Assembly (NCBI GenBank): GCA_026874595.1
Contig: CM049311.1
Span: 40,303,676 to 40,367,675, forward strand
Reading direction: 5' to 3'
Length of the DNA stretch: 64,000 nucleotides
From: Sipunculus nudus
Taxonomy: Eukaryota; Annelida; Sipuncula; Golfingiida; Sipunculidae
In this document: positions 33,529 through 43,299 of the stretch, piece by piece
Layout of the letters: every line of letters starts with the position of its first letter
Position numbering within the stretch: position 1 is the stretch's first letter
Position numbers and translations under genes: made by a program
Notes under the pieces: model-generated
What the model saw: only the letters and a program-made list of their open reading frames with translations
Told to the model about the DNA's origin: nothing
Database searches by the model: none

Positions 33529-34144
33529 GCTGGTTGATAATAAATATGTTCTTCGTCAGGGAATATTTTCGTTCTTAACCGGTATTCGTCCGGGCACCTC
33601 TGCGTAAAATCTAACAACAAATACCCGTGCGGTTCTTTTGTAGCATCTTCATAAATGTGACGTAATTCTTTTGCTTTGGTGGGGTAAACTTGACGGGCTA
33701 ACGATTCAAATTGTAAACGGTCCCGTGGATTTTTCATTAACACCATGTAATGCGAATTTAACGAAATGTCCCGTTGTTCTTTTTTTCTGATGAAATAAAT
33801 TTTGAGCGATAAAAATAATAGATATGTTTCTGTGATGGCTTCCTTTTTCAAATATTTTTGCTGTTTCCACACCGCTTTCTCGCATCAAATCGTCGTTGTA
33901 ATGACGTCCCGGCTTTTATATTTCTCGGAGGTAACCCTTCTTGAAAAAATATTTTATCTTTTAACATTTGTTTTAACTCGGTATAAATGGCTTGAGGTTC
34001 GGCATAACACCACAGCACTCGTTCAGGTACCGGATCAATCATTTCAGTCATATGTTTGATCAACTTGCACACCCACACTGTTTTCCCGGACGAGGTTGGT
34101 CCGGCGATCAACATGGTAAACGGATGATGGAATTTGTACCACAT
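33525..34144 (-). pseudogene. ATP: A32-like genome-packaging ATPase, frameshifted
   Basis: FtsK/HerA-type ATPase that pumps viral-type genomes into capsids. The start is chosen at MWYKFHHPFTMLIAGPTSS (34142-34144), because Walker A GPTSSGKT then falls near residue 15, as is usual for this family. Later family marks are retained: DDLMRES (end of Walker B region), NISIIFIAQNLFHQ (sensor-like strand) and HYMVLMKNPRDRLQFESLARQ. Frame switches lie near 33850-33920, exactly around Walker B, where some hydrophobic strand sequence also appears to be missing, and again near 33790. Its last codons overlap the ATG of the membrane-protein gene. Confidence 0.85.
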
Positions 34145-34191
34145 CTTTTGAAGAAAAACAATGATCACACAGATATTTATACACAAAAACT

Positions 34192-37100
34192 TTATTTTGA
34201 AAACCCATTAGGAAATGTAGTGTACATATCAAGGCCATCGCTTTCACGCCAAAACCGGCGTTTGTCATATACAGCTGTATACATTTTATCCAATTGCATG
34301 GATTTCACATTGCCTTGCTTATCCCGTAACACATGGAATTCAATAGGGACATTCATTGGGGTCTGTACCTCACCCTTCAATAAAGCATCAACCATATTCT
34401 TCAAATCATAAAAATCCACCTTCCCTTCAATTTGAAACCCTCGGGCTTTCTGACACGCAATTTTCTTCCCGTTTCTGTCTATCCCCAAATACCCATAATT
34501 CTTGGGTCCCCCACTCACAAATTCTACAATCTTCCCACCATCCAACTCATCTGTTAAATCCCCCATCAACGGCCCCGTCGTTGGGCCCTGAATAAAATAT
34601 CACGGAATCAGTGTCGAAATACAATACCCTTTCCTGCAAAATATCTAAAATTTTGTACAGTTCCATTCGATCGTAACTGGTCGTGAAAGCAGCTATGACC
34701 ACATTGTTGGTACGGCCCAAATCGTAGTCGTCTTCGGTTTTCTTCCATTCTACTTGCACAATGTGTTCGCCCAGATTCACAATGTCCAATACATCTGCTG
34801 TCAGATCATCTAATATGTTGATCAATTCGTCGTAATCGGTCACTTGCACTTTCTTAACTTGCCCGTCTTTCTGACCAAACTTTCCCAAAAAGGTGTTCAA
34901 GGCTTGTTTGGCAACAAACCGTAATGCTGGGTTATGGGCGATTTTATCAGGATCAATGGTAATGCCTTGTTTCTCTTTCAACAATTTCACATACTCTGTA
35001 CGTTCCATCGGGCCGTCTGTAGGCCAACCTGAAGCCTTGGTTTTCTCCACATACCATTTCTGGATGTATGGGCCGAAAATGAATTCCCAATTTTCCCATT
35101 CCCACATTTCATACCCCTCTATTAATTCATATCCTTTCTCCAAAGCTGTTTTGACTTCGGGAATGCACCAAGACCCTACCAAAACACGCTCGCTTTCTTT
35201 ATGCTGGCATTTTTCCCTTTGGTTACACGTTTCCGCACATTTCGCGCATAGGGGAAACCAATTAATTGCACGCATGGTAAGGCAATACCGGATTGAACAA
35301 ATTCTTGGGAGGTAGAAATTTACCACAAAAAATCCCACCCGGGGATTGGTTCAGTCTTTCTAAAGTGGGTTTCATCACCACTTTCGGTTCACCCACAGGG
35401 TACTTGTTGGTTTTTTGTACAAACGGGTACAAGGATGTCACGTCATAATAATCGATCATTTCATCCGCGTTAGTAATTTTCTTGTACAAACACGTTGCAT
35501 TGGTCCGCCCTCCGCAAAAAACGTCTCGCGGTTGTAAATGTGTTTTTAACTCGATGGATTTCCGGGGACGTACGTGTGTTCCCAAATGGATACCACTGAA
35601 TAACCGGTCATACGCAATTTCGATTCTTTTTTTTTCATTTGGTGAGCGTGCGCTTGGTAATTGACCAAGTTGGAATTCGGCACCGTACCTTCAGGATCCG
35701 TGCATAAAGGGCATCCGTGCCAAATACACCCCTTTGAATTCATACACGGTGAAGATTTCAGGGCAGTACCCATCCACGGTTACGTATTTTCCGTCACATA
35801 ATTGAATCTGACATTCTTTCGCGTTCCAATTGTCTTGCCCGCGGTAAATTTTGTACGGCGTGTTCACTTGTAATTCATCCAACCATTGGTTCGCTTTCTC
35901 TGATACATGAGTGCGTGAAATCAAAAGGCGGGATCATGGCGATTTTCTTGGGCTTTAAATAATTTAACCGGTAACCATACATGCAAGCCGCAGGTAGAGT
36001 GGAAGAGTGCAATAATATATCAACCCGGTTTTCAAATGGTACGTTTCCCGAAATTTCAAACACCCTTGTTTTAATAATTCCACATCGCTGTTACAATACT
36101 CAAACAATTCTTGCTGGTGGTTCCAAATATAACCTGATTTGACTTTGTCTTCATACCACTGATCGAATTCCGCGTTCCCGTTTTGTTTGAAAAATCTTTT
36201 CTCAGGCATCGGGCCTTCATAATCATCATTTTCCATGGTATTGAACATGTATGGAAAATACGCTTTCTTCAATTCAGATAAACCAAACGCTTTAGGGAAT
36301 TTCGCTAATGCGATGGGGATCAAATTCAACGAATCTTTAAAGTCTACCCATTTCGCTCTCATAGTGATGACCCGTAACCCGCGGGCAATTATGTAATCGG
36401 CCGCCCATCCTTTTGAAATCAGATACTGTTGCAGGAAACCGCCGTCGAACCCACCGAAGTTATGAGCAAAACATATAGTGGTTCTCTCTGACCAATGACG
36501 CATATCGTGGAACATCCAATCAAAAAACGAATTTACATCTTTAAACTGAAATCGCCCGCATTTACAATTTGGTGAGTCCGCGCGGAAAAGTCTTCCATAT
36601 GAATTTTTTGTAAACAAAGTTCGCACACGTAATGGGCTACGATGGCATTGACCGTGTGCACCGATATGCATTTTTCATTCGGCGGGGATTGCATGGCTTC
36701 CGTATCCCAAAATAGGTACGGGCGGGGGAGTTTTGAATCCACATAATTTGATTTCAATGGTTTCATGTAACACGAATGGGCCATAACCACAGCGACATCC
36801 ATGTGACAAATATTGCATTTGTAAAAACCACATTGATGTTTGGCATCAAATAAAATCTGCCCGCAGTTTTCACAGATTTTTTCTTTTTTTACACGTGCTC
36901 GGTTTCCCTGAGACGGATTTCTTATGTTTCTTATAACATTTTCCCCCGTAAAGCCCGTAAAACCCACAATCCCTGTACTTCATTAATTTGTCTTTGTCTT
37001 CATTGAATTTACACTTAGGTGCTAAACCGCACATTTTACACACGCCTACACACTGGTGCATTTTCCCCCCATGTATTTGAAACATACTAAAAAATCTTTT

Positions 37101-37913
37101 TTTTGGGTAAATGATTTTTGATTTTTAAAATTCCCCATGCATGCCCATCATTAGCCAAAATCAAAATTGTAGGTTTCTCTGACGACCAATTTGCTGACCG
37201 AAACAAAACTTGATCCCCTTCATCATGAAAAACCAAGATGTTTTTGTCAGGAAACAATTCATTGATCCGTTTCATTTCACTGATGCTCACTCGGGAACGG
37301 GTGATTTTTGCTTCTTTCTTAATTCTTTTAACCTCTGTGTCCAATTGTTTCAACAGGACACTTGGTTAAGACCGCGTGCGCCAATGGGGTGGAAATCTGT
37401 TTTGTTGTTCCAATCCATTAATATAAAAGCGGCAATAAAACAATCTTCCCGTTGGTATGCACATGATATTTTCCCAGGATCCAAATAAGTACGTGGGTTC
37501 TTTTGCCAGACTTGTTTGCAGGGCCCTCCAACTGATTCAGGTATTTCTACAGTCTTCAATTCCATTTCAAAGTCTGGGGTAAGTCGAAAGTGTTCATTGC
37601 TGTTTAAAGTTTTCTCTACTTGCGTCATGATGTATTCTAATGTTAAATCTTCTTTGCGCAACCATTTTGTATTGAATGCTTTTGTTTTGTAGACCTGGTG
37701 AAATCATGTTAACTTGAGCGAAACATTCTTCGGTTAAAGTTTTTTCCATTCGTCCAACAGCGATTCAAATATACTGTACAACGCTTCACATCTTTTCTTT
37801 TTTTTCAGCTTTTCCAAGTCAGGCTGTACTTGAACCACCACTCCTTTTTTCTTGAAACTTTTGAAGTAGGCCTGGGTTTTTTCCATTAACGTGTAAGGTC
37901 GTGACGTTGCCAT
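34192..37913 (-). pseudogene. PolB: Protein-primed family B DNA polymerase, multiply frameshifted
   Basis: About 1,240 codons from MATSRPYTLMEKTQ (37911-37913). An N-terminal extension (37087-37913) is followed by zinc-ribbon segments (CVGVCKMCGLAPKC; ENCGQILF; CGFYKCNICH). Exonuclease motifs: LFWDTEAM (about 36706), FAHNFGGFDGGF (about 36461) and YCNSDVELL (about 36080). Polymerase motif A is YDVTSLYPFVQ (about 35444), motif B KQALNTFLGKFGQ (about 34890), motif C YFDTDSVIF (34601-34620). The spacing between exo and palm includes the insertions expected of protein-primed enzymes. Catalytic residues are present, but at least eight frame switches and two stops in the N-terminal part break it. 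It would replicate the element from its terminal repeats. Confidence 0.93.
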
Positions 37914-38076
37914 GGCTGACGCTGAATGACTGGCAAAGACCCCACGTGACCCCCTATAAATAGAAGTTATTTTGTTGAAAGTATTTCCGGTGGGTATTAT
38001 TTTTTCAAAGCATTTCCGGTAGACATCTATAATTAATTTAATGCTGGGGGCTTTTTAAGTCTGGCATACTCCTCCC
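37914..38076. promoter_or_regulatory. Divergent promoter between PolB and the rightward 38-kb gene
   Basis: It contains two ATTTCCGG motifs (37983-37990 and 38012-38019) 29 bp apart and a TATTTATA word on the PolB side. Layout parallels the divergent promoter at 13171-13358. Confidence 0.55.
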
Positions 38077-39708
38077 ATGCCTAGGGAGAACGCAGAAAAA
38101 TTCCAGCTGCTCGATTTTGTACCAGAGAACTACAAACTACAAAAGCACAACTTCAAACCTGAATTTGTCGACTCGCTGTGGTTCCAGAGATTAGGCAAAT
38201 TGGACAAGTATCGTTCAAAACTTGACTCCTACGAATACTCCAACCCACCACGAGTAATCACATGGTCATCACCCGCTTGGTTTGAAGACGAAATACCCCA
38301 AGTGCTTGTTGACAGTATGGAAAAAGAAAAACTCACACGTGAAGAATGGCAAAAACTACAAGATCAAGAAGATGCCGCCAGGTGGATGGAAGAAGGGCAA
38401 ATGAAACCGAGCCCTCTTGATCATATATTTGAAAACAAGAAACCAGCCTTGGACAACCCGCCTTGCTGTGAAACCCATCCACCCACTAACGATGTTCCAA
38501 GTGCCATCCCCGGACGGACTAGAGACTGCTAAAGTGCAAGAATCGGTAAAAGAACCGGAGCCGATGGTCGTTGAAGGACCACCACCCCCGCCAAGGAAAC
38601 TGAAACACCACCACAACCCAAGAAATCTCTACCTGATTTCGATTTGTGGCAAGGGTATGCTGATTACGAGAAACACACTGATACAATGACAACCGTGGTC
38701 GACGCGCTGAAAAAAGAACAAATTCGTGCTGTCAATGCCATGCTGAAATGCGGGGTACCGAAATCGCGTATTCTTAGTACGGTCTACCTGGTGAAAACCA
38801 ATCCACTGGAAAAAGAGGCTACTGATTTCTTAGAATTCTGTAACAAAGAAAAATGGACTCTTGAAGAAATGAATTGGGCCTCAAAGATCTTGCGCCATTT
38901 GAACCGCTGTGATGAAACTTCCGTACACAAAGAATGCACCCCGCCTAAAGATATGTTCTGGAGAGCACGTCTAGAAATTGCCGCATTCCTGGATGAAGGT
39001 AAAAATTTTATCCTCATCATGCAACGTGAAGCGCTGGTTGATTTGAAAACGGGTGAGAAAACAACCTCGCATCAAACTAAAGCGCGATACTTCCTGGCTA
39101 AAAACTGGTCAAAACAACACGCCCCGGGTCAACTGAAAAACGGGTGGAGCGCGTTCACAGTCCCGTCATGCATTTTCCGATTCCTACTGAGTAACCTCGC
39201 CATCGAATTGATTACCTATGCTATCAAATTCAATTTCCTGGAATCAAAGACCCTACCTGATTCCTGGAATGGTATCTACAATCAAAGTGCGGTCATGCGG
39301 TATCTGTTCGGCAACGACTGTATCACCGCTGATGTGTCTTCCATCTTCAAGATCTTACAGCCCAATGTGGAATGTTTCACCTGGAATCTGAATACTACAC
39401 ACGGAGTAGTCCTGTTCAATCATGATGTGTTCTCCGGCCGACTCTGCGCGCCCGTTCAAATACAAGAAGTAGCCTTCTCCGCGCCCAGGTTCTTAGCCAT
39501 GATGGTTAATATCGTGGACGACGATGCTGTGCCCGCTAAGATCTTACACGTGCTGATGCCTTCACGCGTTAAAACTGGAAGCCCTCATCTCGACAACAAA
39601 AAACGTCACATGATCCTGTGTTCCTGCAGTTCGCGAATGAGCATCGAACAATCAAAGTTCGCAGAAGAAAAAAGGGATGACAGTGAATTCCAAACTATTC
39701 TTAAATGA
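38077..39708 (+). pseudogene. Rightward Polinton gene of unknown function, frameshifted
   Basis: About 540 codons in three blocks: 38077-38532 (starts MPRENAEKFQLLDF), 38500-38640 (Pro-rich linker, EPMVVEGPPPPPRK) and 38644-39708 (354 codons). The last block is helix-rich with conserved-looking WARxEIAAFL, GWSAFTVPSCIFRFLLS and HGVVLFNHDVF segments. No catalytic motif recognised. Two frame switches, both in the Pro-rich linker. Transcribed away from PolB, so possibly an early replication or regulatory protein. It is followed by the AT-rich tandem repeat region. Confidence 0.6.
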
Positions 39709-39769
39709 CTGAACAAACGAGATGATGATGGACTTTGTTGCATTTTACTGTAGTAAGTTATATTGCATT

Positions 39770-40860
39770 GTTAAGACCAAAAAGACACGTTTTTATATTT
39801 TAAAACTTTTTTTTTTATCATTTTTTAACATATTTTCATCACAAATGATAAAAAAAAAACTTTAATTCACATTATTTAGACTAGAAAAGTTTTATAAATA
39901 TGTTATAATTTATTTAATTCATATAAAAAACGTTTAATTAATTTTAAACATTGAATGAAATTTTTATATAATCTTTATAAATGCTTTCCGGAAAAGTTTT
40001 TATTTGTTTAATTAACTTCCGGTTAGCTGAAAAATCATACTTTTTCTCTATTTTAAGCACAAATGATAAGATAATAAAATAATTTATATTATTTAGACGG
40101 AAAAATTGAATAAAACCGTTTTATTTTAAATAATTCATATAAGAAAACGTTTTATTTTATTTAAAACATTAAATAAAATGTTTATTTTATCTTTATAATG
40201 ACTTCCGGAAAGATTTTATTTGTTTAATTTACTTCCTGTAAGCTGAAATATCATTCTTTTTTCTATTATTTTAAGCACAAATGATAAGAAAATAATACAA
40301 TTCACAGTAATAAGACAAGAAAAGGATTGTAAAATCATTTTAATTGAAAGAATTCGAGCAATAAACGTTTCATTTTATTTAAAACGTTTGATGAAAACGT
40401 AATTTATTTTGTATGAATGACTTCCGGTGATCATACTTTCACTTTTTAGGCTCAGATCAATAAAAAATACTACAATTTATATCATTTTGCGTAGGAAAGT
40501 GTTTTTACTTTTATTAACTTTTATTTATTCTGTCAAAAATGTTTGAAAACGTTTAAAACCAAGTTTCATTTATGACAACCGGTAAGGTTTTTTTTGCACC
40601 ATTTACTTCCGGTTGCTTAAATATCATACTTTTGCACATTTTAAGCACAGATAAACGGAAAAATACCGTAAAACATAAAAATACAATATTATATAAAAAA
40701 AACAATTGTTTTGATACAAATAAAACTGTATATATGTTATATTTACTGTGTTGTGAACTACTTCCGGCATGGTGTATTCTTGTTCTTTGTATGGCATTTC
40801 CGGTGGAATGTTCTAGAAGCTTTGACTGTGAATTAATTTACTTTACTTCCGGGGGTGATA
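39770..40860. repeat. AT-rich degenerate tandem repeat with periodic ACTTCCGG motifs
   Basis: Units of about 155-220 bp. Each contains TTTTAAGCACAAATGATAAG-like sequence, an ATTTATATTATTTAGAC word, a run ending AAAACGTTT, and ACTTCCGG. Exact ACTTCCGG occurs at 40015, 40201, 40420, 40605, 40760 and 40845; near-matches are at 39984 (CTTTCCGG) and 40796 (ATTTCCGG). No coding potential. It could be an enhancer array for the flanking rightward genes or a replication-associated region. Confidence 0.7.
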
Positions 40861-40941
40861 GGATGTATGAAACGTGCGCTGATTGGTTGATCGCTATAGT
40901 TTCCCTACCTACCCATCCCCCACGCCCAGTCCATGTTTAGG

Positions 40942-40949
40942 TATAAAAG
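40942..40949 (+). promoter_or_regulatory. TATA box (TATAAAAG)
   Basis: It lies 48 bp before the ATG at 40997 and 70 bp before the ATG at 41019. Confidence 0.5.
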
Positions 40950-41018
40950 TTCATTCCCCCCTGACTTCCCCATCCTCTCCGCTATACATCTGAGGTATGA
41001 GCCAAGCCACTCGTCGTA

Positions 41019-42889
41019 ATGGGAAAGCTGAAGCAACGGATACAGAGTCTGTTGAGACGGTTACGTCTACGGTCACGCATCAGCAAACCACCGGTAGCAG
41101 CAGCAGAACCCACCGTTGCAGACAAGATGGAGATAATCAGTGTTCTCGACGAGATTATGGCCGAAAAAGATGTCGCAGCAGGGCAGCCAAATGCAGTAGC
41201 AGCAAGCGGTACAGACATCGCAGTCACAGCCCACCATGGTCATCAACTCCAAAAGCCGGTCACTACTATCACGTGAAAGTCCACCGGTCTCGCCGATCGG
41301 ATCTAAGCGAGAAGACAACAGCAGAGGTGCATCCGATGTCGAGCTAACAGCCCCAAACGTCGCCGCCGGTGTAGCAGGCCAGAATAGCCCCCCTCGATTG
41401 TATACCCGGGTATAATCTGGCCTAGCCAAAACTATACCCGGGGTATAAAATGGGCCAGGCCAGATCATACCCCGGGGTATATTCTGGCCTAGTCCATTTT
41501 ATACCCCCTTAGGCTCGATTATAACCCCTGTTGCTTTTAAAAGCTGTGGTTTATACCTTAAACAATTGTATTTTTTTACGAAATGACTCACCTTCTGTCA
41601 GTGTTTTTATTAATTTAATGTAATAATCGAGTGTATAAGTGAACGATATCTAAGGCGATCGGTATGTAAGTGTGTATAAACGCGTTATACTACATAACAG
41701 TGTTCTGTCTTTGGATTTTCCGAAATTATATCATCATCTAATATGAAGGTTCAAGTTAGTTCAAACCGACCACACAATATCCACATTTAAAATACCTCTA
41801 TCTGCAAATAGTAACACGATGTACAAATATTTATAAAAGTATATAAAAGTACAGTGCTAATGTAATTTCAATTATTTCGTATCAATACTAATATTGTAAG
41901 TTTTAACGTGACAGTGTTGAATTAAACTTACATTTAAATTCACACATGATTCTGATATCATGGATATTCCAAAGGATGAATGATCCATGGTTTGGAGTAG
42001 CCCTTAATTATTTTAATCTGATATTTAATAATGCGTGGTGATAGAAAATAGATATTACAAATAATTTATAAGAATTAAGATTAGGTATGTTTAGATACTG
42101 TTGATCAAATGGATATCCGCATCTGGCCTGATACAAGTCAGTTTCTGTGATTCGTGTCAGGGGTATAAATTGGCCTGGAGGGGTATAAAACAGCCTAGGC
42201 CGGAATATACCCCGGGGTATAATCTTGCCTAGGCTAAAATATACCCGGGTATAAACTGGGCAGGGGGTATAATCTGGCCTGTTACATCGTCACCGCTCTC
42301 TCCACCAGTGGTCCCTGCGGATACCCGAGCACAGACGCCCGATCTCCCACTCCCATATACTTCGATGTCGTCAGGTATAGTGAGCCATCTGCTACCCCCC
42401 CCCCCCCCCCCCCCAGCATTCCCATGCCTTCCTTTGATCATTTACTCACCTCTACACCCACATCCACGCCCTTGTGGGGTGTTAGCCGGACCCCCGACTA
42501 CCCCCCCCCCCCCCCCACCGGGTTGTTCCGACCGCACCGCCACTATCCCTTCAGCCCCAACCCCGTCTGTGCTCGGTATCAGCAGGGACAAACTCTTTGA
42601 AATCATTGAGAGGGAGTACGACGACCTCGCAGAGCGGCTCTACACAAGCGACGAAAGAGCTGATGAGACTACTGAACTACGGGCGGGGCGTCAGAGCACC
42701 GTACGAGAAACTTCCGACAAAACACCAGAAGCTGGTCCGCATCCGGAGCTTCCTTTACCAACATCTGGACGAGATGAGAGCACTGGAAGACAAGCAAATG
42801 CCCGTGAAGGCCTGCAGTGCCCTGTGCAGGGACCTGTCTTGTTAACGGATTGTGACGTTTTAGAATCTACGCCGTTAAAGCAGTCATGA
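41019..42889 (+). pseudogene. Rightmost Polinton gene, split by a 0.9-kb MITE
   Basis: The N-terminal frame (41019-41276) begins MGKLKQRIQSLLRRLRLRSR and has KMEIISVLDEIMAEKD. A neighbouring frame continues to the MITE at 41375. After the MITE (from 42282) a Pro-rich segment with two poly-C tracts leads to SRDKLFEIIEREYDDLAERL (to about 42650) and then, in another frame, to a helical C-terminus (KHQKLVRIRSFLYQHLDEMR) ending at 42845. Unknown function; Arg-rich start and helical patches suggest nucleic-acid binding. The poly-C runs are likely sites of length change. The first ATG at 40997 opens a different frame that I think is spurious. Confidence 0.5.
41375..42281. mobile_element. MITE with palindromic terminal repeats (CAGGCCAGA...)
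   Basis: Both ends read CAGGCCAGA inward, followed by TATACCCGGGTATA palindromes and CCTAGG/GGCCTAG words over about 130-150 bp per arm. The interior (about 41560-42150) is AT-rich with no gene. Flanks are GTAGC on the left and GTTAC on the right (if the terminal C/G is excluded), too weak to call a target duplication. Superfamily unknown. Confidence 0.75.
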
Positions 42890-43252
42890 TGGTACTGGAC
42901 TTAATACAAGAAGCCACCACGATTGAGGTGGGGCAATACCAGCTTCATGATAGGAAGCGTGTTGTGCTGGATTTTGATTTAGTTTAAAATCAATTTTAGG
43001 ACATTTTTTAAATTTCACGCGTTTTTAGTTAGGTACAGGGAAGAACATAGCATCAGACATGCACTCCATTTGATTACACACACAAACAACGAAGAACACA
43101 GGTGGCATACAGACATAAATAATATATCTTTTAGCTTTTAGGTTTCAAGGAATAAATTTGTTTTTATTCCTTTTACATCAATGTGTTATTAGTATGTTTA
43201 AACTGTGTAACAATGAATGTTTCAATGCTTGGAAGAATGAGTGAGTGGTCAA
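42890..43252. other. Non-coding DNA between the last gene and the minisatellite
   Basis: AT-rich 3' flank with an AATAAA-like word near 43153. No other structure noticed. Confidence 0.5.
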
Positions 43253-43297
43253 GTGTTTGAAAGAGCCCCAACCCACTTTAGTTCCCGCAAACTCCAC
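43253..43297. repeat. Remnant of the extended right inverted repeat
   Basis: TTTGAAAGAGCCCCAACC and CAAACTCCACC match the reverse complement of about 7325-7370. It lies on the inner side of the minisatellite. Confidence 0.55.
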
Positions 43298-43299
43298 CA

